Notes: generated by a model not told the origin, from the letters alone. Positions 24,988 to 33,677 are shown, counted from the stretch's first letter. The stretch is DNA of 64,000 bases from Nitrospiraceae bacterium (GCA_035623075.1 DASPUC010000049.1:1-64000), one strand, 5' to 3'. Made by a program: numbers and translations.

Positions 24988-25115
24988 GCAGACTGCTCAA
25001 ACAAGTTGTTCGGCAAGGCCGCAACAAGCAAAGCCCCGAGACGTACTCTCTGCACGTACGTCGCAGGGGAGAAGCGATGTGAGAACGAAGCTGACGACTT
25101 GTTTCAGCAGTCTGC
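24988..25115. repeat. REP-like intergenic element, family A copy 2
   Basis: 128-bp element with 18-bp terminal inverted repeats (one mismatch): GCAGACTGCTCAAACAAG at 24988-25005 against CTTGTTTCAGCAGTCTGC at 25098-25115. Internal blocks (CAAGGCCGCAACAAGC, CCCCGAGACGTAC, GAGAACGAAGCTGACGAC) match family A copies 1 and 3. It abuts the stop codon of the 25115-26176 gene and may act as its terminator. Confidence 0.75.
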
Positions 25116-26176
25116 TAGACGAAGGCAGGCAATGGCGCATACACCACCGGATGCCCTACCACCCGTTCAAGCCAGTTCGCCATCAAATCTTCCCCAAGCG
25201 GAGCCCGATTCAGGCGGGCCTCGATTTGGAATCCTGTGCGCCCCCCGACGATGCCGAGAATGGCAGAGGCATCCTCTCCTCCAGGGAGAAGTTCCGACGT
25301 CTGGAACTCGCAGAGCGTGGCGTAGAGACGTCCGTCCGGTTCGATCACTGACCGGATTTCCGGTAGATCATCGAGCGGGCAGTGCACCGAACAGCGATAG
25401 GCATGCCGGGCTGACGGTTCAATCGTTTGAAACTCTCCCAGAGCGTCTTCGGAGAATCCCGTGAGATAGGCCCGCACGCCGGCCGGCTCCGGTGCGAATG
25501 TCGCCACCAATTTGCTCGCCGGCACCAGAAACTCATAGGCATCGGCCGTGTTGTACTCGAATTGACAGGGGCCGAACGCATCGGGCCAGGAACAGAAGAA
25601 CGGGACGGAGGTATCGGCGGGACGGAGTACAAGACTTCCTTTCTCCACGGCCGTCTCGATCGGCAATTCCAGCTGTGTAATCGCCTCGAGGAACGCAGTC
25701 CGCCGTTCTTCCACCCACTGCTCGCGTTGAGCATCTCCCCGTGTTTCTCCTGGCGGGATGACCTCGTGCACCTGTAGACGGACGCGCACGAATGAATGGC
25801 TGTGACGGAAGCCGAGCCAGAGCATGCTCCGTTGATCATGGAGCTGCAGCGGCTCTCGAATCCGCCAGGGATGACTGATGGAACAATAGGTGCCGGTGTC
25901 CTGATACTGCTGGTAGGTCGTGTGGTACGCCCCGGCAAGCAGAAAGAAATCGCCCCGCCAGCCTTCGCGGATGTGGACCAGCGTGACGTCTTCAGTGCCC
26001 CAGGGATCGAGTTGATCGAAGTCTTCCGGCGAGTCAACAGTCCATTCTTCGACATAACAGATAATGTCTTTGGCCGGCACCGCCGGTTTCAATCCCAGTG
26101 CTGCCAACCGCTCGCCCACGGCGAGCACTTGTCCGAACGTCAGTGGCGCAGTGGTTTCCCAGCGACGTTCACGCAC
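25115..26176 (-). CDS. Protein of unknown function
   Basis: Soluble protein of 353 aa with no signal peptide and no motif I recognise. It has many aromatic and acidic residues and several short His/Trp-rich stretches (LHDQRSMLWLGFRHSHSF). It starts with GTG at 26176. It lies 24 bp downstream of a lipoprotein gene in the same direction, so the two probably form an operon. Base composition is like that of the neighbours. Confidence 0.65.
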   Translation of the reverse strand: MRERRWETTAPLTFGQVLAVGERLAALGLKPAVPAKDIICYVEEWTVDSPEDFDQLDPWGTEDVTLVHIREGWRGDFFLLAGAYHTTYQQYQDTGTYCSISHPWRIREPLQLHDQRSMLWLGFRHSHSFVRVRLQVHEVIPPGETRGDAQREQWVEERRTAFLEAITQLELPIETAVEKGSLVLRPADTSVPFFCSWPDAFGPCQFEYNTADAYEFLVPASKLVATFAPEPAGVRAYLTGFSEDALGEFQTIEPSARHAYRCSVHCPLDDLPEIRSVIEPDGRLYATLCEFQTSELLPGGEDASAILGIVGGRTGFQIEARLNRAPLGEDLMANWLERVVGHPVVYAPLPAFV

Positions 26177-26200
26177 AGACGGTGATCCTCAGCCCCGAAT

Positions 26201-26851
26201 TCATTGCCGGCTTGGCCGCAGCGCCCGTTGTTCGATGGCCGTATCCACAATGTACCGCTCAATGCCGTCTTGCAGGGTTGCCGCCGTCAATGTCTGGATA
26301 TCGTCATCGGAAAACCAGATCACTGTGTTGTGCTGGGCTCCCTCGACGCTCCGCATCGTCGAAGTGCGATCTCCGACATTGCGGGCAGTAATGACGAGCT
26401 TGAGGCTTGTTGAAAGCACGGTCGAAAAGACGCGGCTTTTGGCGCCGGCGGTGAATTCAAAAATCTGGCCGCTGATTATGATATCGGCATCCGTTGTTGG
26501 TCCGGCCCGCGCCATCCTCACGTTCCAGGAACGGTCTCGCCATCCGCGCGTTTTCAGCCGGTCGGCCAACGCTTGAGCCACAACCTCGCCCGGGCGCTCG
26601 CCCGCGACCTGGAAATACGTCACGCCGCCCCACAGATGCGTTCGCATGCCCAGCCGAGTTTTTTCCAGACGCCGGTCGTCGAACGGCTCCACGAGGATCT
26701 TGACAGGCTCCGGCTCGACATACTGCGCGGTCGGCACTTTCTGCTGCAGGTCCATGTAGAACGTCCGGCCGGTTCCTCCGCATCCGGCGACAACGCCCGC
26801 GCTGAACAATACTGCGACGATGAGCCCGTAATGTCTTCCGATTTGTCTCAC
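26201..26851 (-). CDS. Lipoprotein of unknown function (YajG-like)
   Basis: Protein of 216 aa with a lipoprotein signal peptide (LIVAVLFSAGVVAGC, Cys at residue 24). The mature part has EPVKILVEPFDDRR, VAQALADRLKTRGW and ADIIISGQIFEF. This pattern is shared with YajG and related lipoproteins that build a beta-alpha fold like GNA1162 proteins. GTG start at 26851, supported by GGGAGGC. Outer-membrane anchoring is expected. Confidence 0.7.
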   Translation of the reverse strand: MRQIGRHYGLIVAVLFSAGVVAGCGGTGRTFYMDLQQKVPTAQYVEPEPVKILVEPFDDRRLEKTRLGMRTHLWGGVTYFQVAGERPGEVVAQALADRLKTRGWRDRSWNVRMARAGPTTDADIIISGQIFEFTAGAKSRVFSTVLSTSLKLVITARNVGDRTSTMRSVEGAQHNTVIWFSDDDIQTLTAATLQDGIERYIVDTAIEQRALRPSRQ

Positions 26852-26924
26852 AAGCGCCTCCCTGCGTTAACTCGCTTCCTGACTGCGAAGCCGGCCAAGT
26901 GTACCCAAGTTGAATCCCGGAGAC

Positions 26925-27022
26925 AAATAAGAGGCAAGAGGCTAGGGGCAAGGGGCGAGAGGCAAGCGGAAAGAGCCGATCTATCGAGATGAAGTTTTGG
27001 CCTTTCGCCCCACGCCTCTTAC
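26925..27022. repeat. Spacer built of GGCAAGAGG/GGGGCGAGAGGC repeats
   Basis: AAGAGGCAAGAGGCTAGG, GGCAAGGGGCGAGAGGCAAG and, inverted, CGCCCCACGCCTCTTACC make a degenerate tandem of about 9-bp words. The same class (CGCCTCTCGCCTCT) occurs at 30110-30227. It sits between two same-strand genes of unknown function. Confidence 0.5.
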
Positions 27023-27025
27023 CAG

Positions 27026-27646
27026 CTATAGCGTGATGATGGGCAGGACCGCTCGAAACGTCTCTCGGCTGAGATTCGGGAGCTGTCCAGACTGAATTCG
27101 CACGTTGCTGAGCGGCACGAAGCGGACAACCTTCAGAAAGGACCGCTCAGCCAACACCGCGGCGATCCGAGCCTTCCGATCGTGGGTCATGGGCAACGTG
27201 TACCCTTCTCCACGTTTCCATTCCCAGAGCGATGGAGCGAGCGAGAGCTCCAGCTCTTGCCCCGCAAGACGATGGAACCGATCGACGATGTGTTTCTTAT
27301 ATTGCTTGATCTTCGTCCCTTCGAGCAGGAGGGCACAGGCCAGATGATGTCCCCACCAGAACAGCGTCCGGAACGTGAATTTATCGGTTCCCTCGAAGTG
27401 CTTGGGACAATCGAGATACTGAAAGGGAAACGATTCGAGGTGCTCCCCTTTCACCAGCTGTGTCTTGGTCGGAACGAACCCTGGAGGCGTCACCAGCGAG
27501 GCACCTTTCAGGTCCTCTTGCAGCAGCTTCTGCGTGTCCTCCAGCTGACGACGCACCTTGATCATGATCTGCTCCTTCTTGCGAAAGAACTGGTCATCCG
27601 CCATGAGGGCTGTGTCTTCGTCCGTAAAATGCAGAGAGGTATCCAT
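27026..27646 (-). CDS. Protein of unknown function
   Basis: Soluble protein of 206 aa: a predicted helical N-terminus (residues 18-48), then CPKHFEGTDKFTFRTLFWWGHHLACALLLEG and a basic C-terminal half. No motif known to me and no signal peptide. Start at ATG 27646 by frame length. It is followed downstream by a repeat-rich spacer. Confidence 0.6.
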   Translation of the reverse strand: MDTSLHFTDEDTALMADDQFFRKKEQIMIKVRRQLEDTQKLLQEDLKGASLVTPPGFVPTKTQLVKGEHLESFPFQYLDCPKHFEGTDKFTFRTLFWWGHHLACALLLEGTKIKQYKKHIVDRFHRLAGQELELSLAPSLWEWKRGEGYTLPMTHDRKARIAAVLAERSFLKVVRFVPLSNVRIQSGQLPNLSRETFRAVLPIITL

Positions 27647-27736
27647 GCGATCAATCAGATTCGCTTGTAACGCGCCCTTCGCCGCAAGACCGAAGCCTAG
27701 TCGTCACGCGTCACGCATCACGTTTTCCGCATTCTT

Positions 27737-28114
27737 CTACCGTTGGTGGGTTTCAAAGGCCGAGACGGTCAGTGCATAGTGGCGACGACAGTCGGCACAG
27801 CGAATGAGAGCCCGATCTTCGAACACATCCATCTCTCTGAGAGAAAGGGCCGGGGCATGGGCTTCGAGACATCCCGTGAGCTGGATCAGCCCCTCTTCTC
27901 CTCGCGAGCGAGCTTTAGACGGATGATCGGGATCGCTGAGTCCCACGGAAGCCTTCGCGACAATGGCACTAAACGCCAGATGATGGACGAACCGGCATGA
28001 GCTGCAACTGAGGATCAACGTGCGGTTCTCGACCATCCGCTTCACCTCCACACAGAGCGGATGGACCGACCAACATTGTTGGAGGAAGGCCCCGCTGCGA
28101 ATGATCTCTGCCAT
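27737..28114 (-). CDS. Small protein with two CxxC pairs, probable zinc or redox site
   Basis: Protein of 125 aa. LSCSSCRFVHHLAF near residue 40 and IRCADCRRHYAL near residue 107 form two CxxC knuckles far apart in sequence, which together could bind zinc. The ATG follows GGAAGGACG. The spacer behind it (27695-27725) holds CGTCACGCATCACG repeats. Function unknown. Confidence 0.55.
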   Translation of the reverse strand: MAEIIRSGAFLQQCWSVHPLCVEVKRMVENRTLILSCSSCRFVHHLAFSAIVAKASVGLSDPDHPSKARSRGEEGLIQLTGCLEAHAPALSLREMDVFEDRALIRCADCRRHYALTVSAFETHQR

Positions 28115-28146
28115 CGTCCTTCCTCTCCCCGGAGCCTCGCACCCCG

Positions 28147-28482
28147 TTAGCTCTTCCAGAGTGCCAACGTGATCAGCACACCGACGAGGTACGGGATGAT
28201 ACAGGAGTAGACCAAGGCCGTACGAGCTCGATCCGCGGTCGCCGCCCGCGCGAGCTGTTCCTTGTAGACGAACTCATAGGAAAGAATCACCACGGTGAGC
28301 GTCAGGGCGACGGCCCGGCTGGTTCGCGGCCACGTGTACTGTCCGCTGACGATGAAATTCGCCGTGAAGAACCCGCTGAGGAGCAGGACAACGGGAGCCA
28401 CCGCTAACCGAACGGTTTCCGCAAAGACGAAGTGCCACCGGGAACGGATGTGCATGGCACTATCAGGCCGTTGGCAAGTCAT
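28147..28482 (-). CDS. Small membrane protein, three predicted helices
   Basis: Protein of up to 111 aa; the ATG at 28455 (MHIRSRW) gives 102 aa and is about as likely, since neither start has a clear ribosome site. Helices lie at about residues 27-48, 55-72 and 88-108. No family recognised. Confidence 0.55.
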   Translation of the reverse strand: MTCQRPDSAMHIRSRWHFVFAETVRLAVAPVVLLLSGFFTANFIVSGQYTWPRTSRAVALTLTVVILSYEFVYKEQLARAATADRARTALVYSCIIPYLVGVLITLALWKS

Positions 28483-28526
28483 TTCGGCACCGTGACAGGA
28501 AAAGATTTAGGAATTGTGAAGCATTC

Positions 28527-28742
28527 GCAGGAGGGTCAAAATGGCCGTCCTTTTGCACCCGCCCGCCCCCGACGCGCCAAGACGCACCGCCACCGCGAAC
28601 GGCCGCAGCGAGCGAAGGGGTGAGGCGTACTTTGTTCTGCACGTCGAGCCTCTGAGTGACGCAAGAACAAAGCCCGGTGCAAGGTGCGTCTCGGCGCGCC
28701 GAGGTTGGGCGGGTGAGAAGAGAGACTTTTTCACCATCCTGC
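28527..28742. repeat. REP-like intergenic element, family A copy 3 (long form)
   Basis: 216-bp element with ends GCAGGAGGGTCAAAATGG and CTTTTTCACCATCCTGC. Nested inverted repeats fill it: GACGCGCCAAGACGCACC pairs with GGTGCGTCTCGGCGCGCC, and CTTTGTTCT with AGAACAAAG. The block GGCCGCAGCGAGCGAAG with GTGAGGCGTAC and GAGCCTCTGAG is the family's core. It would fold into one very long hairpin. Confidence 0.75.
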
Positions 28743-28752
28743 TGGACGGAAC

Positions 28753-29043
28753 TCACGACCCGACCGCGACCGGAGCCTCATCCTTCGTTGCCGAAGAAGA
28801 GGGGGTGCCCTCTTTGGCTGCACGGCAGGTCTTGCACACACGAGGTCGTGCCTTGAGAAATGATACTTTGCCGCTGGCGAGACAACTATAGTGGACGAAT
28901 TCGTCGCAGATGCTACAACGGGACCACCCGCCACGGAACATGGTCTTGTCGCGATAGAGACCTTGCTTGCACACTTTGCAATGGCGCGGTTCGATCGGGA
29001 GCAGCAATGGCTCCCATGTCCCGCCGGCTTTTCGGATGCTCAT
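28753..29043 (-). CDS. Small PHD/RING-like zinc-finger protein
   Basis: Protein of 96 aa with eight ligands in the order C22, C25, C43, C46, H51, C54, C70, C73. This is C-x2-C-x17-C-x2-C-x4-H-x2-C-x15-C-x2-C, the C4HC3 pattern of PHD fingers with cross-brace spacing. Such folds are rare in bacteria. The C-terminal 20 residues are low-complexity. The sequence shows the ligand pattern only; chromatin-type reading is not implied. A treble-clef or double zinc ribbon is the alternative. Confidence 0.65.
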   Translation of the reverse strand: MSIRKAGGTWEPLLLPIEPRHCKVCKQGLYRDKTMFRGGWSRCSICDEFVHYSCLASGKVSFLKARPRVCKTCRAAKEGTPSSSATKDEAPVAVGS

Positions 29044-29218
29044 AGTGAGGGGGAGTATAGCGAAGCGAGACGCAACGGGGCAAGTGTCGCAGGACAGGTG
29101 GTTCTCCTCATCACACGCTCCGGCTCATGCCCGCCGCCTTGTTTGACAGCCTGATACCCATTTGTTACGCTCCGCGCCTATTCAATTTCGGGTCACGGCG
29201 AGCCCCATTTTCACATCC

Positions 29219-30109
29219 ATGAACATCAAGGACTATCTCGAAGAAAAGCGGATCGCAGTGGATCGGTTCCTAGACCAGGTGAGCCCGCAGGCCACCACGC
29301 CGCCTTCCACGCTTCATGAGAGCATGCGCTATAGCCTGATGGCGGGCGGCAAGCGGGTGCGCCCCATTCTGGCGATTGCCGCGGCGGAGGCCGTTGGAAC
29401 CACCCCCCCGGGCATCATGGCCATCGCCTGTTCGCTGGAATTCATCCATACCTATTCGCTGATCCATGATGACCTCCCATGCATGGACAACGACGATTTT
29501 CGGCGCGGCAAACCGACCAATCACAAAGTCTATGGCGAAGCGATGGCGATTCTCGCCGGGGATGCGCTCCTCACCATGGCTTTCGATCTCTGTAGCCATC
29601 CGGACTTGATGAAGGGCTGCGATCCGACGCGTCAAGTGAGTTTGATTCAGGAACTGGCGTACGGGTCCGGCAATATGGGAATGGTGGGCGGTCAGGTCTT
29701 CGATATTCAGGCCGAGCACCAAGACATCGATCTTCCGACCCTGCAGAACATCCACAAGCACAAAACCGGCATGTTGATTCGTGCCGCTGTCAGGATGGGA
29801 GCGATCGCCGCCGGAGCCAACGACCGACAGTTGGATCATTTGACCGGGTACGCCGAGGACATCGGTTTGGCGTTTCAGATCGCCGACGATGTGTTGAATG
29901 TCACGGGCACGCGCGAGGAACTCGGGAAGAATCCCAACACCGACGCGGAACGTGGAAAGAAGACCTATCCGACGTTCTACGGCGTCGACGGGGCGCGGAC
30001 ACTCGCGGATGAATGCGTGACCCGCGCGATCAACCGGCTTTCCTCCTTTGGACCGGCTGCCGATCCCCTCCGAGAAATCGCGCGATATATCACGTCGCGG
30101 CGCAGCTAA
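29219..30109 (+). CDS. Polyprenyl synthetase (farnesyl/geranylgeranyl diphosphate synthase)
   Basis: Protein of 296 aa. GGKRVRP at about residue 44, first Asp-rich motif DDLPCMDND at about 86-94, and the second in FQIADDVLNVTG are all intact. It condenses isopentenyl diphosphate with allylic diphosphates to give C15-C20 chains for hopanoids, carotenoids and quinones. The ATG at 29219 opens the usual IspA-type N-terminus. Neighbouring hpnA and cruF-like genes support a terpenoid segment. Chain length cannot be set from the residues before the Asp-rich motif with certainty. Confidence 0.88.
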   Translation: MNIKDYLEEKRIAVDRFLDQVSPQATTPPSTLHESMRYSLMAGGKRVRPILAIAAAEAVGTTPPGIMAIACSLEFIHTYSLIHDDLPCMDNDDFRRGKPTNHKVYGEAMAILAGDALLTMAFDLCSHPDLMKGCDPTRQVSLIQELAYGSGNMGMVGGQVFDIQAEHQDIDLPTLQNIHKHKTGMLIRAAVRMGAIAAGANDRQLDHLTGYAEDIGLAFQIADDVLNVTGTREELGKNPNTDAERGKKTYPTFYGVDGARTLADECVTRAINRLSSFGPAADPLREIARYITSRRS

Positions 30110-30227
30110 CGCCGCGCAGGCAAGAGGCCAGAGGTACGTGGCACGTGGTTAAGAGAGCGTTCACGACATTCCACTCCTTGGGCGAATCCCCTCGCCTCTC
30201 GCCTCTCGCCTCTCACCCGCTTCCGCG
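30110..30227. repeat. Spacer with CGCCTCT tandem repeats
   Basis: The stretch upstream of hpnA includes AGGCAAGAGGCCAGAGG and then CTCGCCTCTCGCCTCTCGCC (from about 30190), a 7-bp tandem. It belongs to the same class as 26925-27022. The two halves are mutually complementary and could pair. It ends 10 bp before the hpnA ATG. Confidence 0.55.
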
Positions 30228-31211
30228 ATGAAAGCCCTGGTCACCGGAGCATCCGGATTTGTCGGGGGTGCCGTCGCCCGTACACTCGTCCAAGCCGGTA
30301 TCGACGTGCGTGTGCTTGCGCGCCCCGGCAGTGATCCACAGAACTACGCGCAACTCCGTGTCGAAGCCGTCGAAGGCGAGTTGCGCAATCGCGACTCTCT
30401 ACGACGGGCCCTCACGGGGTGCCAACAGCTCTACCACGTGGCCGCTCACTACGCGCTCTGGGCGAAGGATCCTTCCATCTTCTACGATGTGAACGTGACC
30501 GGTACTCGCACGCTGCTGGAAACCGCGCGGGACGTTGGAATTGAACGGATTGTGTATTGCAGTACAATCGGCGCGATCGGCCTGCCACCGGGGGGCGGAC
30601 TCGGCACCGAAGAGACTCCGGTGTCGCTCGACCAGATGGCCGGTCATTACAAGCGATCCAAATACCTGGCTGAGCAAGAGGTGCTGAAGCTTGCGCGAGA
30701 GGGCTTGCCGGTCGTGATCGTGAATCCCAGCGCACCGGTCGGCGTCGGTGATGTCCGACCAACTCCGACCGGGCAGGTCATCGTGGATTTCATGAAAGGC
30801 CGGATGCCGGCCTATATCGAAACCGGCATGAACATCGTCGACGTCGATGATGTCGCAGCCGGTCATCTGTTAGCGATGCAGAAGGGGCGGATCGGTGAGC
30901 GATACATCCTCGGGAACAAGAATCTCATGCTGGACGAGGTATTCGAGATCCTCAGCCGCCTCACTGGTGTGAAGGCGCCCTCGATCAAGCTTCCTCGGTT
31001 GGCCATCCTCCCGTTGGCATATGTCAACGAGTGGATATCCGACCTCACAGGCCAGCCACCGCGCATCCCCCTTGAAGGTGTGAAGATGGCGAAGTACAAG
31101 ATGCACTACGATTGCAGCAAGGCAATCAAGGAATTGGGCATTCCACAAACCCCGCCCGAGGTCGCTCTGGAAAAGGCCGTGCGGTGGTTCAAGTCTCATG
31201 GCTATGCGTAA
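30228..31211 (+). CDS. hpnA: HpnA-type NAD-dependent sugar epimerase/dehydratase
   Basis: Protein of 327 aa. The Rossmann motif is TGASGFVGGAVAR at residues 7-19. STIGAIG and Y-x3-K (HYKRSKYLAEQE, about residues 143-148) give the short-chain-dehydrogenase catalytic set. The match to hopanoid-associated HpnA extends over the whole length (VNPSAPVGVGDVRPTPTGQ; YILGNKNLML). It probably modifies a sugar or a hopanoid side chain. No squalene-hopene cyclase is in this window. Confidence 0.8.
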   Translation: MKALVTGASGFVGGAVARTLVQAGIDVRVLARPGSDPQNYAQLRVEAVEGELRNRDSLRRALTGCQQLYHVAAHYALWAKDPSIFYDVNVTGTRTLLETARDVGIERIVYCSTIGAIGLPPGGGLGTEETPVSLDQMAGHYKRSKYLAEQEVLKLAREGLPVVIVNPSAPVGVGDVRPTPTGQVIVDFMKGRMPAYIETGMNIVDVDDVAAGHLLAMQKGRIGERYILGNKNLMLDEVFEILSRLTGVKAPSIKLPRLAILPLAYVNEWISDLTGQPPRIPLEGVKMAKYKMHYDCSKAIKELGIPQTPPEVALEKAVRWFKSHGYA

Positions 31212-31335
31212 CTGGCGTACTTTCCCCAGCTGGATACACAGAATAACGACAGCCGGCTCCATCCTCAATAATGTTCACTTGCAAGCTACGACCCCCTTGC
31301 GAGAATGCAGCATTGAATATTATTAATACACCACG

Positions 31336-32202
31336 ATGGATCTTCTAGCCCGCATCATCGATACGATCCTCTTCCGGCCATACGTGTTTGTGTTCCTGAC
31401 CGCGTTCATTCTCGCTTCCATTCCATTAATCGGCTGGCCACGAACCTGGCGCTTCTGGATCATCAGTTGGGCGACCGCCTTCTTGTGCGAATTTATTTCA
31501 ACACGTATTGGGATCCCGTTCGGCTGGTACGACTATACCGGTTCAACCGTTGAACAGGAGTTGTATGTTTCCAATATTCCCCTTATGGCATCGCTCTCGT
31601 TCAGTTTTCTCCTCTATGCGGCTTATTGCATGGCGCTCTGCTTACTGCTCCCAATCGATCACACATCAACGTCTTTACGGCCATCCTTGATCCCGTTGCG
31701 CTTCGATCCGGCCGCACGGACAAGTCGGCCGGTTTTTCTCCTGACCAGCCTCTTGTTCGCCTTGATCGACATGGTGATCGACCCACTGGCACTACGAGGA
31801 GATCGTTGGTTCCTTGGCAAGATCTACGTCTATACCGATCCCGGGTTCCACTTCGGGGTGCCGCTCTCCAACTATGTCGGATGGGTGGTGGTCGGGTTGA
31901 TTTCTCTCGCCATCTACTTTCCCATCGACCGAAAACTTCCCGCTCCTCCACCTCATACCAACTGGTCAACTACGCATCGGGTCCTTTTGGGTGTGGGACT
32001 CTATTATGTCGTCTTGGCCTTTAACCTCGGCGTGACCTTTTGGATCAGCGAATGGAACATGGGGCTCAGCGGTCTCCTGATGTGTCTTCCGTTGACTGTG
32101 TGGCTCGTCCTCCGTCTCACCGGATGCCTCCGCCTACTCGAATCCCCCGTGATCGAGCACCCCACCAGACCCAGTGGTAATCGGACCAGAGACTTTGTAT
32201 AG
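31336..32202 (+). CDS. Carotenoid biosynthesis membrane protein (CruF/DUF422-like hydratase)
   Basis: Protein of 288 aa with about seven helices. FGWYDYTG near residue 60, DMVIDPLALRGDRWF near 145 and GVPLSNYVGWVVVG near 175 are the conserved blocks of the CruF family, which hydrates carotenoid 1',2' double bonds. It follows hpnA at 124 bp. Cyclases and desaturases are not adjacent. Assignment to hydration rather than another carotenoid step is from the family. Confidence 0.75.
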   Translation: MDLLARIIDTILFRPYVFVFLTAFILASIPLIGWPRTWRFWIISWATAFLCEFISTRIGIPFGWYDYTGSTVEQELYVSNIPLMASLSFSFLLYAAYCMALCLLLPIDHTSTSLRPSLIPLRFDPAARTSRPVFLLTSLLFALIDMVIDPLALRGDRWFLGKIYVYTDPGFHFGVPLSNYVGWVVVGLISLAIYFPIDRKLPAPPPHTNWSTTHRVLLGVGLYYVVLAFNLGVTFWISEWNMGLSGLLMCLPLTVWLVLRLTGCLRLLESPVIEHPTRPSGNRTRDFV

Positions 32203-32217
32203 TGACTGGCAGTACGT

Positions 32218-32838
32218 ATGCGGAAAAAGATCCTGGTCTTCATCATCGTGGTGGGCCTCGGAATGATAGGTGCCTTCGGGTGGATGGGCTATCAATTGTT
32301 CACGACCGGCTTCAGCGCAAAGACGGAACCCCATGCCTTGGAAGTCCTGATGGCACGGCAAATCCGCCACCTGGCCATTCCGATCGAACATCGAAACAAG
32401 TCGAATCCGGTACCATTAGACACCGACGTATTGAAGGAATCTCTGGCTCATTTCGCCGATCACTGTGCGACCTGTCATGGGAATGATGGCGGCGGCCAAA
32501 CGCCGATCGGCAAGAACGTCTACCCGAAGGCGCCGGACCTCCGGCTGGATGATACACAAGCGATGTCCGACGGCGAACTGTTCTGGGTCATCCATAACGG
32601 CATCCGTTTCACCGCGATGCCGGCCTGGGGTGAGGGCGAGCCGGAGAAAGATCTGGACAGTTGGAAGCTGGTCCATTTCATTCGACACCTGCCGAAATTG
32701 TCGACGGAAGAATTGGATCGGATGAAGACGCTGAACCCAAAAACTCCAAAGGAAGTCGAGGAAGAAGCCGCCTTCGACAAATTCCTGGAAGGCGACGATT
32801 CGGCCGCAGGAGAGGCCGATCGCGGGCACCATCATTAA
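32218..32838 (+). CDS. Membrane-anchored mono-haem c-type cytochrome
   Basis: Protein of 206 aa: one N-terminal membrane helix (residues 5-26), the haem motif CATCH at about residues 84-88, and the axial Met in FTAMPAWGEG. It ends with an acidic segment and HHH. It is exported and faces the periplasm. It starts 16 bp after the carotenoid gene. A diffusible-type electron carrier of unknown partner. Confidence 0.82.
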   Translation: MRKKILVFIIVVGLGMIGAFGWMGYQLFTTGFSAKTEPHALEVLMARQIRHLAIPIEHRNKSNPVPLDTDVLKESLAHFADHCATCHGNDGGGQTPIGKNVYPKAPDLRLDDTQAMSDGELFWVIHNGIRFTAMPAWGEGEPEKDLDSWKLVHFIRHLPKLSTEELDRMKTLNPKTPKEVEEEAAFDKFLEGDDSAAGEADRGHHH

Positions 32839-32870
32839 GGGCTTAGAGACAACAAGGAGCGCGATTCATT

Positions 32871-33197
32871 ATGCATCGGTTCATCCTGCTGATTCTCACG
32901 TCCGCCTTGATCCTCACTGCACCGTTGGCCTGGGCTCACGGAACCGGGCAGCACGTGCTCGGCACGGTCACCGTCATCGACGCCACTCACGTTGAAGTCA
33001 AGACTCCCAAGGGAAAGACCGTGGACGTCCGGCTCAACAAACAAACCCGGTTTCGCGAGAAAGGAAACCCGAAAGGAGCCAATCTACCCGCCGTCGGCGA
33101 CCGTGTCGTGATCGAAGCCACCAGGGACGACAAGGCATTGATTGCAACTGAAGTCCATTTTTCTCCTGCCAAGAAGCCCGCAGCGCCGGCTCAGTAA
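32871..33197 (+). CDS. Secreted DUF5666-like small protein
   Basis: Protein of 108 aa with signal peptide LILTSALILTAPLAWA. The OB-like beta domain is VLGTVTVIDATHVEVKTPKG then VGDRVVIEA. The C-terminus is Ala/Lys/Pro-rich. The ATG follows CAAGGAGCG. Periplasmic; ligand unknown. Confidence 0.72.
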   Translation: MHRFILLILTSALILTAPLAWAHGTGQHVLGTVTVIDATHVEVKTPKGKTVDVRLNKQTRFREKGNPKGANLPAVGDRVVIEATRDDKALIATEVHFSPAKKPAAPAQ

Positions 33198-33206
33198 TTG
33201 AACACC

Positions 33207-33677
33207 ATGCCGATCGTCCACATCTCCCGCCATGCGTCCCGTTCCCCATTCAGCGGCGGCCTTCGCGCGGCGTTCGCGCGCCTTCTCATTACGGGCGTCG
33301 CAGTCTTTTTGGCGATCACGATCGTGCCCGGCATTGAAGCCAGCACGCTCAGCGCCGGTCTTGCGGCTGTCCTCGTCCTCACGCTGCTGAATCTGTTGGT
33401 GCGCCCAGTGCTCTTCGTGCTGACATTGCCGTTGATCGTGCTCTCGCTGGGATTATTTCTCGTGGTGCTCAACGCGCTTCTCTTGGAGTTCACCGCGTAT
33501 TTGGTCAAGGGATTTTCGGTGGACGGGTTCTGGCCAGCTGTCGGGGGTGCAATCATTATCAGCCTGGTCACGACCATCCTGAATGCCTGGACGGTCGACC
33601 ATGAGCCGAGTGAGCCTCAATCGTTCCCCCAACGCCCACCGACAATCATCAATCCAGACGAAGGACGTGAACCCTGA
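33207..33677 (+). CDS. Phage-holin-IV-family (4TMS) membrane protein
   Basis: Protein of 156 aa with four helices: LLITGVAVFLAITIV, then LVLTLLNLLVRPVLFVLTLP, which is the family's N-x2-RP block, then two more. Many bacteria carry it on the chromosome without any phage. No other phage gene is near, so host function is likely. Start at ATG 33207 preferred over TTG 33198. Confidence 0.75.
   Translation: MPIVHISRHASRSPFSGGLRAAFARLLITGVAVFLAITIVPGIEASTLSAGLAAVLVLTLLNLLVRPVLFVLTLPLIVLSLGLFLVVLNALLLEFTAYLVKGFSVDGFWPAVGGAIIISLVTTILNAWTVDHEPSEPQSFPQRPPTIINPDEGREP

Noticed and set aside
33207-33677. Holin-family gene as a sign of a prophage
   Set aside because: The 4TMS holin-like family is common on bacterial chromosomes, and no other phage gene is present in the window.
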